Shown here: piece after piece, positions 56,701 through 64,000 of the stretch
Position numbering within the stretch: the first letter of the stretch is position 1
How the letters are laid out: the number at the start of each line of letters is the position of its first letter
Source of the DNA: Mermis nigrescens
Taxonomy: Eukaryota; Nematoda; Enoplea; Mermithida; Mermithidae
DNA length: 64,000 nt
NCBI GenBank assembly: GCA_036768485.1
Contig: JAVLUZ010000717.1
Span: forward strand, 248,001 to 312,000
Reading direction: 5' to 3'
Notes under the pieces: model-generated
Told to the model about the DNA's origin: nothing
The model's database searches: none
The model's input: the letters and a program-made list of their open reading frames with translations, nothing else
Made by a program: the position numbers and the translations under genes

Positions 56701-59700
56701 GGACGTGCACCACGGCAATGGAACGCAGCTTATTTTCGAGTCGGACCCCCAAGTTCTATACTTGTCCCTTCACCGACACGATGACGGCAACTTCTTTCCC
56801 GGCACCGGCGCCGCTGAGGAGGTTCTTCACTTTTTAGACCAAATTTACTTCCGTTTTTCTAAACTCGTCAGCTCGAATATATACACTACTCGCCATGAAT
56901 GTTTACGCTTCATTAAGCTTCTAGAGCTTGTTAGGGTTATATCTTTAACAAGTCGGTCCTATTTCCGCCCATGCACGACCGACGTGTTAAACAATAATGC
57001 CTTACTAAGCTCTATCATCCTATGGAGCATATTAAAACGTAAACATTCGTGGCGAGCACTGTAGTTCATTGTAATACGTCCTAACGTATTTAAACTTCCA
57101 ATTTATGTGTAAACGAAAACTCCCTTTTTTATTGATTGAATACTGCTTCAAAAACGGTTCATGAATCAGTGGATTTTCGTCCAAATTTGGTGGGATAGTT
57201 GGAAAGAGGTTTAATCGACTGATTCGCTTGAATAGTTTACAATACGATTGCCGATCGCGGCTGATCTTTCTCGCTTACGCCGTAGAGTCGGCGACGCGTT
57301 GTCATATAATTCAATCTTTTCTTTACAAGTTTCATTGTTTTTCATTCGGTACCTATAATCTATTTCACGAAACCTTGCGCATGGATAGCAATTGTTGAGT
57401 CGATGTAAATCGACTTTAAAAGCGATTTAAACTGAAGCGGCAACCACGATAGTACGCGTGGCGATTTATAAGCGTTTAACATTTACTACGCTTTATTGTA
57501 CTAGACTACGCTGCGTAGGAACCTCTTTTATAGCCGCTCGCTATAGTCCGTTTCATTTATTCGAGAGCTTTTTCAGCCAATTTTTTTGAAGGCAAGGCGA
57601 GTGGGACGAGCGGCTGTCATTTTTTTAAAATTTCATTCTTTCATTTTTTAATGCACTAAACCGTCCGTTTAAACTTAATTTAGGCTTCTTAACGGTGCTG
57701 GGACATTCTACGGTAAGCGCGCTAAATAAAAATCTCGCGGGTGGAATCGAACCCGTGTTTCTTCGATGACAATCGGATGTTCTACCGCCGCACTAAGCGG
57801 ATGTTTAAAATGTTAGTCTATCGCGTTTAATAATAAATGTATGATAAGCCGAGTGCGCAACTTCCATCCGCGAGTTGTATTATCCGCCGGAAGACGATAA
57901 TAAATTATGTCATTAAAAAACTTTATCGAAAAACCCTCCCTTACGATCTGCGGTAAGCAGGAAAAAAGAATTAACGTAGCCTCGGAAAAGATTTGCCCAA
58001 AAAGCTCTCGGATAAACGAAACGGACCATAACAGGTCGCTGAAAATTGACTTCCACGCGCGTGGTTTCGCGAAATGGGTTATAGTTTAAATATTTTATCT
58101 CGTTAAAGCTTTCGTGGGTTACGCCGCTTTTAAGCGTTATTCAATCGCAGGTGGGCAAAGGGGCCGGTCGCGGTTTTACGGTCAATATTCCGTGGAGCGG
58201 CGAATCGATGGGTGACCCGGAATATTTGGCCGCCTGGCGAAGCGTGGTTGAGCCGATTTTGGACGATTTCGCGCCCCATTTCGTTCTAGTTTCGTGCGGT
58301 TTCGATGCGGCCGACGGTCATTGGCAGGCTCTCGGTGGGTAGCGTAAAGTGCGTGTAAACTGCGGGAAACGCGCGTCGGTGAGTAGCGTCAAGTTGATGT
58401 AAAATGTGTAGAATGTACGTCGTAGAGTAGCGTACGCTCGGTATAAACTCTCCGCAAAGCGAGTGCTTCGATGAGTAGCCTAAGGTGCGTATTCTACGCG
58501 GACTTGCATTCTTTTACTTAATAAACGGGCCACTGGCGATTTATTTAACAAAAGGAGGAGAACACGACGTATTTAACGTCAGTTTCGAGACTCGGGTTAC
58601 AATCCGTGTCATGTACGCGTACTGCTTTTGATAGAGACCGTGCTAAATCGCCGAACTTAATAAATTACGGGCTTTTCGGTAGCGCGACCTCGTGTTCGGA
58701 TTAACGTTTTATGCAAAACGCGTCTATTTTGTCGTAAACTAATGATTTTTTCATTTTTGTCAGAAAGAGCAAATAGTTTTTGGCGAATAATTTCGAACGA
58801 TACCTTAAAAACAAAATTTCACTCTAATTCTGTAAAAGACGTATAAAAGAATTAGAGGCGACCGACCTTGGATGTGGCATTGGCCCATTCCTATAATACG
58901 TGATTTATTTGCGAATTATTGAATATTCAATTAAATACAGTTTTACTAGCAAGAAAAAATGCTTCGACGGAGCAAAAAAGGTGCATACGAGTACACTGTA
59001 ATTTCTTCATTGTTTAGGATTTAAAATGTGGGGACTGGGAAAAATTTTCGTAAATGCACAAAAGCCCCAGGAATGTGCTGATCAGTCGGAGTTTCTTCTA
59101 AACAACGCAAAAACCGAAGTATATTCTCCGGCCTATGTGCGTTTCTGCAGATTTTCTGCAGTAAATTTTTCGATTACGATGGCCGGTATTTTGATAACTT
59201 TATTTTGCAAAAATTTATAAAAAAGTTTAAGTGTTAAAAACGTTTTTTGACCGCACCCTGATTTTTTCACAGGCCGCAGAATACACTTCGACTTTTGCGT
59301 TGCTTAGATAGTAAGAAGTCATCAATACGAGAAAGAAGCAAAAAGAAATAAATAAAAAGAAATAATGAGGAGGAAAGAAAAAAGAGGAAAAAATAAAATA
59401 ATAAATAAATAAATAAATAAATAACCGTGCAAATATTGAAAAAAAGAAAGACAGATATAGAGGTGCATCATGCTATTAGTAAGAAAGAAACAAAAAGGAC
59501 ACGTAAAATAGTACAAGTATACCTGAAAATAATTATATTATGAGAGATTACATGTTTTGTCTAATTGTTTGGCACATTCCTACGGCTTCTGCGCGTATAG
59601 GGAAATTTTTCCTAGTCACCTCCCTTTACATCCTTAACAATGAAGAAATTCTAGTATACTGACCTTTTTTGCTACATCGGAACATTTTTTCTTGCTAGTA

Positions 59701-62122
59701 TTCTACTTTTTCGTAGCATAATTTTGTCCTTAAACACTGCATTCTTATTACAAAAAAAGGCAGTCTAAATAACCTTAATCGGAAGAAATAACCTTCGTAA
59801 AAGTGCCCGTTGGAACGATTTAAAAATAAATTAGCTTAAATACTTTATCAATGTAATTCAAACCAGAAATGATCGAGGAAAGTTAAATCCTGAGCTTGCA
59901 TAAGCAAAGCAACATTACCTACTTTTCCTTCAACAGTTTATAGCTCCAATATCATCAAGTGTTGACATTGAAAGAAAGATAACAAAGGTGAGTCAGAAAA
60001 TTTATTGGAGTAAAGTTTACGCTAATGACGTTCGCATTGACAGAAACAGCATGCGAAAGTCAGTCATGGGGAAACAAACACATTAGTGTATAAACCAACG
60101 CAATGATGTGTCGGCCGCCAAAAATTGCATGCAAGTGAACAATGCACGAGAAAGCAACAAAAATTAGTAGTCGAGCAACACAATATGAACGATTTCGGCC
60201 ACAAATCAACAATCCGGTCGACGCTTCAGTGAATGCAAACAGTTGAAGAAAATCTATGAGCCGCATACATTCCAAAAATGGACAGACATAAATTTTCATG
60301 GATTTTAGGAAGAAAAATAGCGGAATCTGTTTGGTAAAAACAGCGCAGCGCATAAGAATTATTATCATAATAAAATGATTTGCGAGTAGTATTTTGAAAA
60401 ATGTTTCTCATTTCAGTTAACATTCGAAACAGTGCATGTTTGTGAATAAAAACGATTAAAGATGAGTCAAAAATCTTCGAAATAAAAAACTGATCAAAAG
60501 ATGTGCAATACGGAGTTAAATACTGGCATTGACAAACATGTGCGTAATTCAAACTTCACCCATTCACAGCTCAGCAACCTCCGGCTACAGAAAAGTTTAA
60601 AGATCACATTCGTTATTCTGACGTTACGGAGATCATTGTTGAAAAAGAATAACTATACCCAATGCTCGGGCAGAAAAGTGCTTCTTAGTGTAAACTTTAC
60701 AGTTTTGCTAATAACGCAATATTGAGTGTATAGAAACAAAATAAACTAGAATGTGTAACGCTTATGTCAGGGCACATTTTGAGCATAATCAGCATGTTAC
60801 GCCTACTTAGCGGAGTAGCCAAAAAAGTTTCTTTTTTGTCTCGAACCCTTTACTCTAAAACGATCACAGATCAAGAAATATTGCGTTGAAAAAAATTTGG
60901 GTTTGAGATATTGAAACACTCTACATTATAAAACCAATTGAACTGCACATATACCGAAATTGAGTTAGGTAAGCTTTAGGACACGCAAAGAATAAAAATC
61001 ACGTATACTTTACACTTTTGTGCAACAACCATTGAATGTAAAGAAATTTTAAGGTCAGATTCGTAATCTACGACCTAGGGGCAACATTTAAAAAAATTGG
61101 CCCTCCATAAATCATTTAATTTTTTGGTTTACACTTTACACACTCATTGCTAACCCGGTACGGAGTGTAAACAAATAAAATAATCAATATCGAGTTTTTA
61201 ATATTATCGGTTAAAAAAACCGCACCCCTTCAGGTGTGTGCCGTTGTTGCTGTGAGGGGGACAGAAAATTCGCAGTCGCTGCGAAAATATATAGGAAAAA
61301 CGGATGGGCAAGTATATTATAGGTAGCGTTGCGATTTTCTGTAAGATTGAATTCGCAATGCGTAAACCGGTGTTTTTCTGCACAGTGTAAGTTTTTTTGG
61401 CTTCTTGCGAAACAATTGCGGAAAAGACTTGACGAAAAGTGGTTTGAAGTACTTCTTGCAAAAGTCTTTTAGGTGCTTTTTGCGTAGTTCAAAGAAAGCG
61501 TGCGAAATAAATGAACCGCGTTGTAAAGTTAATCTTATAAACTAGCTTGACGGATATCCGGGTTTGTCCTTTCGTATAATGATAAATAGTTAATTAATTA
61601 CTATAAAATAAGTTAATTACAGGTGGGTATCGCTTGACCAGCAGCATATTCGCCTGGATGACCGATCGCCTGACGCACTACGCCGACGGACGCGTCGCGT
61701 TGCTGCTCGAGGGCGGCTACAACCTGGCGGCGATTAGCGACGCCGCCGAAGCCTGCGTTCGCGCTCTGATCGCCGCTTCGTCGCGCGACGCGCCGTTGCC
61801 CTTGTTGAGCGCAGCCGCTTCGCTCGACGCGACGCCCAACGCCAGCTGTCGCGCGACTTTGACGCGCGTCGCGCTCGTTCAACGCGCGTTTTGGCCGCGC
61901 GTCAACGTCGACTCGATCGCGGAGTCGCACGGTGAATGGACGTTGAAAAACGGCGCGACGTTGCGCCGTCGCTTCGCCGATATGTCGATGACGTCGTCGG
62001 CGGCGACTACCGTAAGACCGGCGACGGCCGCCGTTGCCGCGGTACTGCCTTCGCCGCGAATGATTGTAAAGTCGTCGCCGCCGTCCAGCGACTCGGAGGA
62101 ACGCGCTCTGTCGTCGGTGTGA
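41633..62122 (+). CDS. hda-4: Class IIa histone deacetylase (HDAC4/5/7/9 type), ten exons
   Basis: Class IIa HDACs are signal-controlled nuclear corepressors that bind MEF2 and, when phosphorylated, 14-3-3 proteins. Exons: 41633-41743, 45512-45724, 46702-47094, 49722-49975, 51878-52109, 52310-52474, 55110-55289, 56606-56821, 58151-58334, 61623-62122. All have GT/AG edges and matching phases, giving 815 residues. An N-terminal Gln-rich helix (1-60) leads to QEFLRL, resembling the MEF2-binding helix. RKATSEPNL (S156) is the conserved 14-3-3 site, and LRRKSL (S332) may be another. The deacetylase domain spans about 365-720: class IIa zinc site C378, C380, H386, C459; RPPGHH (H510, H511); zinc ligands D549 and H551 in DWDVHH and D640 in [12 protein letters not shown] puts a tyrosine at 682, where vertebrate class IIa enzymes have histidine. 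The tail is Ser/Ala-rich. Introns of 0.2-3.8 kb are AT-rich and full of MITEs, while exons are GC-rich. Confidence 0.95.
41927..42072. mobile_element. Truncated H2 MITE in HDAC intron 1
   Basis: CTATGCATGGGCAGCACC at 41924 is the H2 left end, with the body ATTTTCAAAGG, TTTCTCAT and CTATTGGCAT. The G-tract half is missing. Confidence 0.65.
42291..44956. mobile_element. Composite repeat X1, copy B, in HDAC intron 1
   Basis: A fold-back end (42291-42864, GTAGCAAAGAAAAATGCTCC with its inverse at 42845) is followed by a body with TTTACAC/TGTAAAC boxes, ending AACGCGCTAACGCGCTAC at 44956. It is in inverse order to copy A at 16832-20666. No protein frame. Confidence 0.72.
44957..45511. other. Rest of HDAC intron 1
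   Basis: Includes a GGGCGCTTCGCGCC hairpin at about 45131 in repeat-like sequence, then T-rich DNA with the acceptor TTCTTCCGTTTCAAG before exon 2. Confidence 0.5.
45512..45724 (+). CDS. hda-4: HDAC exon 2 (coiled coil and MEF2-binding region)
   Basis: TTTCAAG|GCT to AAG|GTCAGC, phase 0 both sides. 71 residues: [14 protein letters not shown], then [13 protein letters not shown] (compare LQEF in HDAC4), then a Ser/Thr-rich linker. Confidence 0.82.
45725..46701. other. HDAC intron 2
   Basis: Repeat-like words CGTGTAACGGCTCGAAAT at 46099 (also about 43828) suggest a MITE fragment. No gene. Confidence 0.45.
46702..47094 (+). CDS. hda-4: HDAC exon 3 (14-3-3 site and basic region)
   Basis: CGGGCAG|GAA to TTG|GTAGGT, phase 0. 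131 residues. [13 protein letters not shown] is near-identical to the HDAC4 S246 site. It is followed by basic [12 protein letters not shown], a likely nuclear-import region, then Ala/Pro-rich sequence. The acceptor is supported by frame and phase; the first 15 residues are less certain. Confidence 0.88.
47164..47851 (+). mobile_element. Helitron-like non-autonomous element
   Basis: It begins TCTACTATATATTTGTG then TTTGTCTGTATGTTCGG, and ends with a CCGG-GCAACG-CCGG hairpin followed by TCAGCTCAGTTAGT. TC at the 5' end, a hairpin about 10 nt before a C(T)NAGT end, and no inverted repeats or TSD are the Helitron signature. A degenerate tandem block lies inside. It sits in HDAC intron 3. Confidence 0.55.
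47460..47790. repeat. Degenerate tandem repeat in the Helitron-like element
   Basis: Four or five units of about 60-70 bp carry CATCAAAAATATGG then TTGATC and AAAATTT. Frames across it are artefacts. Confidence 0.65.
47930..48320. repeat. H4-related repeat fragment
   Basis: GTATTCGGCGAAGATTTTTC, TACAAAGATTTTTGGG, ATCTTTATAATGGCAGAATTTGC and CGCTCCGCGCCG follow the body of the family at 4396-5107. Ends and TSD not resolved. Confidence 0.6.
48592..48849. mobile_element. hAT-type MITE, family H2, in HDAC intron 3
   Basis: CATAGGTGGGCAGC to ACGCCCATAAGTT, with an exact 8-bp TSD TGTACGAC at 48584-48591 and 48850-48857. Confidence 0.88.
48921..49225 (+). mobile_element. tRNA-derived SINE with 14-bp TSD
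   Basis: The 5' tRNA-like head has a box A (GCCGAGTGGTTAA) and a box B (GGTTCGAATCC). The body holds CCTTTCATCCCTCCGGGG then TCGATAAATGGGAAGC. A perfect 14-bp direct repeat CAATATAGTATAGT flanks it (48907-48920 and 49226-49239), showing LINE-type retroposition. A second copy starts at 63831. The CGGGGTCGATAAAT core resembles one found in SINEs of cephalopods and other invertebrates. It lies in HDAC intron 3. Confidence 0.9.
49330..49560. repeat. H4-related repeat fragment, second piece
   Basis: GTACTGGGTC, AATATGATCC, CGTACGTTCCGC, TATAATATGGTACAGTAGCG follow the inverted H4 body (compare 8820-9000). Ends are unclear. Confidence 0.5.
49722..49975 (+). CDS. hda-4: HDAC exon 4 (poly-Ala linker)
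   Basis: ATTTACAG|TTC to ATTAG|GTACAT; enters in phase 0, leaves in phase 2. 84 residues plus two bases. It carries a run of nine alanines, a second Ala run and Pro/Ser/Thr-rich spacer. No domain; assigned by phase, GC content and position. Confidence 0.72.
49976..51192. other. HDAC intron 4, first part
   Basis: No coding exon recognised. Short T-rich and repeat-like stretches; frames at 50611-50793 and 50781-51002 show no domain. Confidence 0.45.
51193..51368. mobile_element. hAT-type MITE, family H3 (short form)
   Basis: CAGTGGTGGATC to AATCCGCCCCTA, flanked by TACTTGCC and TACGTGCC (7/8). It is the same short form as the 175-bp copy at 383. Confidence 0.82.
51878..52109 (+). CDS. hda-4: HDAC exon 5 (start of deacetylase domain, zinc site)
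   Basis: The acceptor CTTTTCGAAG|G has a good pyrimidine tract; a second in-frame AG at 51892 would remove five residues. It encodes LRRKSL, an acidic stretch and [19 protein letters not shown], the class IIa zinc-binding signature, ending SIWARLQ|GTACGC. Confidence 0.92.
52310..52474 (+). CDS. hda-4: HDAC exon 6
   Basis: TATTATCAG|GAA to CAA|GTAATC. 55 residues beginning [11 protein letters not shown], aligned with ETGL..KCE of HDAC4 and including the RKA.LEYL..CHS helix. Confidence 0.92.
52796..52924. mobile_element. Truncated H2 MITE in HDAC intron 6
   Basis: The right half only: CACTATCCATTGGCATC through GCGTACCCCCC to CGCCCACGTGTG. The left end is missing. Confidence 0.65.
53205..53384. 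mobile_element. Solo right arm of the X1 fold-back
   Basis: GCCGCGGAATATACTTCGAT to TTTTCATTGCTAGT matches one arm of the fold-backs at 19905, 42291 and 58946. No left arm. Confidence 0.7.
53851..54351. mobile_element. hAT-type MITE, family H3 (inverted)
   Basis: CACTGGCAGCTTTAG to GGATCCGCCACTG, with an exact 8-bp TSD ATTTGATT at 53843-53850 and 54352-54359. Confidence 0.85.
54660..54798. mobile_element. Fold-back MITE, family M3 (Tc1/mariner-like target)
   Basis: CACTACTCGCCATGAATGTT is inverted at the other end as AACGTTCATGGCGAGCACTG; TA flanks both sides. 139 bp, almost wholly palindromic. Confidence 0.85.
55110..55289 (+). CDS. hda-4: HDAC exon 7 (RPPGHH)
   Basis: TTAACGCAG|TTG to CAG|GTCTTT. 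60 residues with [12 protein letters not shown] (fourth zinc-site ligand C459) and [15 protein letters not shown], the charge-relay histidines. Confidence 0.96.
55351..56212. mobile_element. MITE family M2, inverted and shortened copy
   Basis: AGTCATTGCCTCTAAAAAACC at the left matches the inverted right end of 6112-7190, and similarity runs through AACTACCCCCAAAATGTTATG, GGTAAGTCTCTTCTACATCC, and TTAGGTTACA boxes. The second terminus is lost. It lies in HDAC intron 7. Confidence 0.75.
56606..56821 (+). CDS. hda-4: HDAC exon 8 (catalytic zinc ligands)
   Basis: GATTTTCAG|GCC to GAG|GTTCTT. 72 residues: [43 protein letters not shown]. It holds zinc ligands D549 and H551. Confidence 0.96.
56884..57061. 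mobile_element. MITE family M3, second copy
   Basis: CACTACTCGCCATGAATGTT to AACATTCGTGGCGAGCACTG, with TA at both sides (56882 and 57062). It sits in HDAC intron 8 and has a longer loop than the first copy. Confidence 0.85.
57542..58030. mobile_element. MITE family M1, uninterrupted copy
   Basis: TATAGTCCGTTTCATTTATTC to GATAAACGAAACGGACCATA. It holds a tRNA-like segment on the minus strand at 57733-57800. This is the best reference for the empty site of the gypsy insertion. Confidence 0.85.
57733..57800 (-). ncRNA. tRNA-like core of MITE M1 (pseudo-tRNA)
   Basis: On the minus strand: box-A-like GCGGCGGTAGAAC, a TTGTCAT anticodon-loop-like stretch, box B GGGTTCGATTCC, then CACCCGCGAG and TTTTT. 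The T-arm is near normal, but the anticodon stem does not pair, so this is a relic or pol III promoter rather than a working tRNA. Confidence 0.6.
58151..58334 (+). CDS. hda-4: HDAC exon 9
   Basis: AATCGCAG|GTG to CTCG|GTGGGT, leaving in phase 1. It reads [23 protein letters not shown] and [14 protein letters not shown]640 is the third zinc ligand. Confidence 0.95.
58946..61335. mobile_element. Composite repeat X1, copy C, in HDAC intron 9
   Basis: The fold-back 58946-59698 (CTAGCAAGAAAAAATGCTTC and its inverse, TA flanks) is followed by CTACTTTTTCGTAGCAT as in copy B. The body has TTTACAC boxes (60695, 61008, 61130) and ends CAAGTATATTATAGGTAGCG near 61335. Confidence 0.68.
61623..62122 (+). 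CDS. hda-4: HDAC exon 10 (EGGY and C-terminus)
   Basis: ATTACAG|GTGGGT completes the GGY motif. It encodes [14 protein letters not shown] and ACVRAL, then a 100-residue Ser/Ala-rich tail ending EERALSSV and TGA. The exon is very GC-rich compared with its flanks. Confidence 0.94.
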
Positions 62123-62195
62123 TTCGCTGGCGTCGTCGCCTATAATACGCCGCGACTCGATCTAATCGCGATGAATTTGGGCGCGAAAAAATTGT

Positions 62196-62201
62196 AATAA
62201 A
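62196..62201 (+). promoter_or_regulatory. Likely polyadenylation signal of the HDAC gene
   Basis: AATAAA lies 74 bases after the stop codon. Others follow at about 62306 and 62370, so the true 3' end is not fixed. Confidence 0.55.
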
Positions 62202-63712
62202 AGTCGTTTTGAATATTTAACGGAGCGTTTAGGGTTACGGTAGACTCGATCTCGCTCTTCGTTATCGACGCGCCGATCGCGTAAACGTGGGCGTGCGGGG
62301 CGCGTTAATAAATTTTGCGTACTTTAAAGTATTTAAAATTAATCAATCGATATATTATATTTTTGACAATAAATAAATATAGTAGTTTAAAAGAGTTTAA
62401 AATAATGCCTAAAAAGCCTACGGTTGTCCGAGTGGCGTACCTTATATTATTTTCTGTATCCTAACTTAGGATGTATGCGTAAGTTTTCGCTCGTTACGCA
62501 TTCGCACGTAATCACGAAGCGACGCGCGTATTCGCGGTATATTATTTATGGGTGTAAAAATGCATAGTCGAAGCGGGTGTTGTTTCGTCAATTTTTTATT
62601 CTATTTTTATTTCACACCGCGTTTCTCTATCGAGTCTTTGTACGCACGCGCACCGTGTCCCATTTACAATACGTAAGCGCGCCGCTGTGGTCTTTTTTCT
62701 AATTTTTGTAGAAATATCTAAATTCTATTTTTAGCATTCCCAGGCGCCTTTCTGCAGTTTTTCGCACATCTGCATTTATACTTCATTGTTGCGTACGTAC
62801 TTCTTTTTTTCGGCGGTGTTTTTGTGAGCGATTATTTAGTAGACGCGCGCTCCGGGCAACTTGAAGACTAGCCGTTCCAATTATTTACGCTTCCACTTTA
62901 CACCGGATGGCAAAATTGCATTTCAAAAGGGAAAATGTCAATTTTTGGCGCTTTGCGGGGTGGAAAACATTGTTTGGCACCATCCTCCTTCGAGATCATT
63001 ACTTGTAGCCAAAGTTGGCCTCGAGAACCTGCGTCAATGTGCTCAAATATCGTAAAAACTATTTTAATGCAGTTTTTAGACAATTTCAAGCGTATTTGCA
63101 TAAAATCCTCGATTTCGTCCATTTTTAACCATTATTTTGCCTTATTTTCGCCGAAAAACATATCTATCCTCCAATCTGAGGGGTCTAGAACCTTAAGCCC
63201 TGGTTTTTGTTGCCGATCGATACAGTATCGTGAGGAATAAGGATGCATTTTTCGCCTCTATCATTATTTTTCATCTTACTTCCAGACCCTAATGATTTTT
63301 TACGACCCCCTCCTCGCCCCACCTTCCCGCCTGCCGCAAATGTCTAATTATAAACCATTTTATTCGAAATATTTAATTCGTAAATTTTCTTTTTCGTGTC
63401 AACGCGTGTCTTGACACTGTTGAATCTTCAAAAACTTGTAAAAGGAGCTAAATTTGAAAGAAAGATGAGTTTTCTATTTATGTTTCGAAATCAAAGTTTA
63501 AAGTTCGACGTTGTACGACTAGTACTTACGAATTAAAACAATACTAAACCATTGATATAAGTAATGGTCTGAATTTTTGACGAAATAAATTTAACGAGTT
63601 TCCTCGAGAATTTAGTTTAAATGTTCGTGCGATTGGAAGTTTTAAGGAATTAAAATTGAATGTAATTTCGAAATAAATTTTATACGTGATACGAAGACTG
63701 ATTCCGCATTTT
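62202..63712. other. 3' flank of the HDAC gene
   Basis: AT-rich with some GC-rich words. A GGCGCTTTGCGGGG word at 62947 and the TTTTAGACAATTTCAAGC region look like repeat debris. No gene recognised. Confidence 0.45.
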
Positions 63713-63802
63713 CAATCTCTTGTTCGTATTCCTAACGCTAAACAATCTCTTGTTCGTATTCCTAGCGCTAAACAATCTCTTGTTCGTATTCCTAATGCTA
63801 AA
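63713..63802. repeat. 30-bp tandem repeat, three units
   Basis: TGTTCGTATTCCTA begins units at 63721, 63751 and 63781, each with GCTAAACAATCTCT; the units differ by one or two bases. Confidence 0.92.
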
Positions 63803-63830
63803 GCTATAAGTCTATTAGTAAATGGAAGGT

Positions 63831-64000
63831 GAGAGACGCCGAGTGGTAAACACTTAAACCTACGGATCGCAAGGTTCTAGGTTCGAAACCACGTTGACGC
63901 AGTTCTTTTCGGCAGGTCAACCCAGCCTTTCATATCTCCTGGGTCGATGAATGGGAAGCTGCACTTGTGTGGCGAAGGTTAAAGCCCTTGGGAGTCGCGC
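63831..64000 (+). mobile_element. tRNA-derived SINE, second copy, cut by the window end
   Basis: GAGAGACGCCGAGTGG, GGTTCTAGGTTCGAAACC, AGCCTTTCATATCTCC and GGGTCGATGAATGGGAAGC match the copy at 48921 with scattered changes. The 3' end lies outside the window. Confidence 0.88.

Noticed and set aside
57733..57800. Functional tRNA gene
   Set aside because: Box A and B are present but stems do not pair and the segment recurs inside a MITE, so it is listed only as tRNA-like.
63713..63802. CRISPR array
   Set aside because: Three adjacent 30-bp tandem units with no spacers, in a eukaryotic context.

Overview
The window is metazoan nuclear DNA, most likely from a nematode. Two conserved intron-bearing protein genes can be read through by their splice sites. 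At the left edge, on the minus strand, lie the last three exons of a translationally controlled tumour protein (TCTP) gene; its peptide is closest to what I know of nematode TCTP. On the plus strand, ten exons between 41633 and 62122 encode a complete class IIa histone deacetylase (HDAC4/5/7/9 type, C. elegans hda-4 type) of about 815 residues. The exons are GC-rich with phased GT/AG boundaries; the introns and intergenic DNA are AT-rich and packed with transposons. A repeat-rich enoplean such as a mermithid would fit, but that is only a guess.

Layout. 1-1400: TCTP, with nested MITEs in one intron. 3007-7303: a hAT-type element, bounded by an 8-bp target-site duplication (TSD), that holds at least four further insertions, two of them themselves interrupted. 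8062-10044: a second hAT element with the C-terminal piece of its transposase, split by a MITE that is itself split by another. 10283-11969: a third hAT-type element holding a palindromic repeat. 11970-16830: MITE fragments. 16832-20666: a large unclassified repeat, found again at 42291-44956 and 58946-61335. 20763-31855: a MITE with a tRNA-like core, interrupted by a nearly intact Ty3/gypsy LTR retrotransposon (21098-31686, minus strand, one long gag-pol frame). 31904-33400: more MITEs. 34468-36340: a degraded APE-type LINE. 36356-41600: hAT-type and unclassified repeats. 41633-62122: the HDAC gene, whose introns carry MITEs, a Helitron-like element, a SINE with a 14-bp TSD and a PIF/Harbinger-like MITE. 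62200-64000: 3' flank ending in a second, cut SINE.

How the parts relate. The two host genes have unrelated jobs: TCTP is an abundant cytosolic growth and stress protein; class IIa HDAC is a signal-regulated nuclear corepressor. Almost everything else is a layered record of transposition, and exact 8-bp duplications allow many layers to be ordered. No CRISPR array, bacterial operon or rRNA was seen. The least explained items are the composite repeat with one palindromic end, the tRNA-bearing MITE family, the GGCGCTTCGCGCC hairpin shared by several families, and a catalytic-type tyrosine in the class IIa HDAC.
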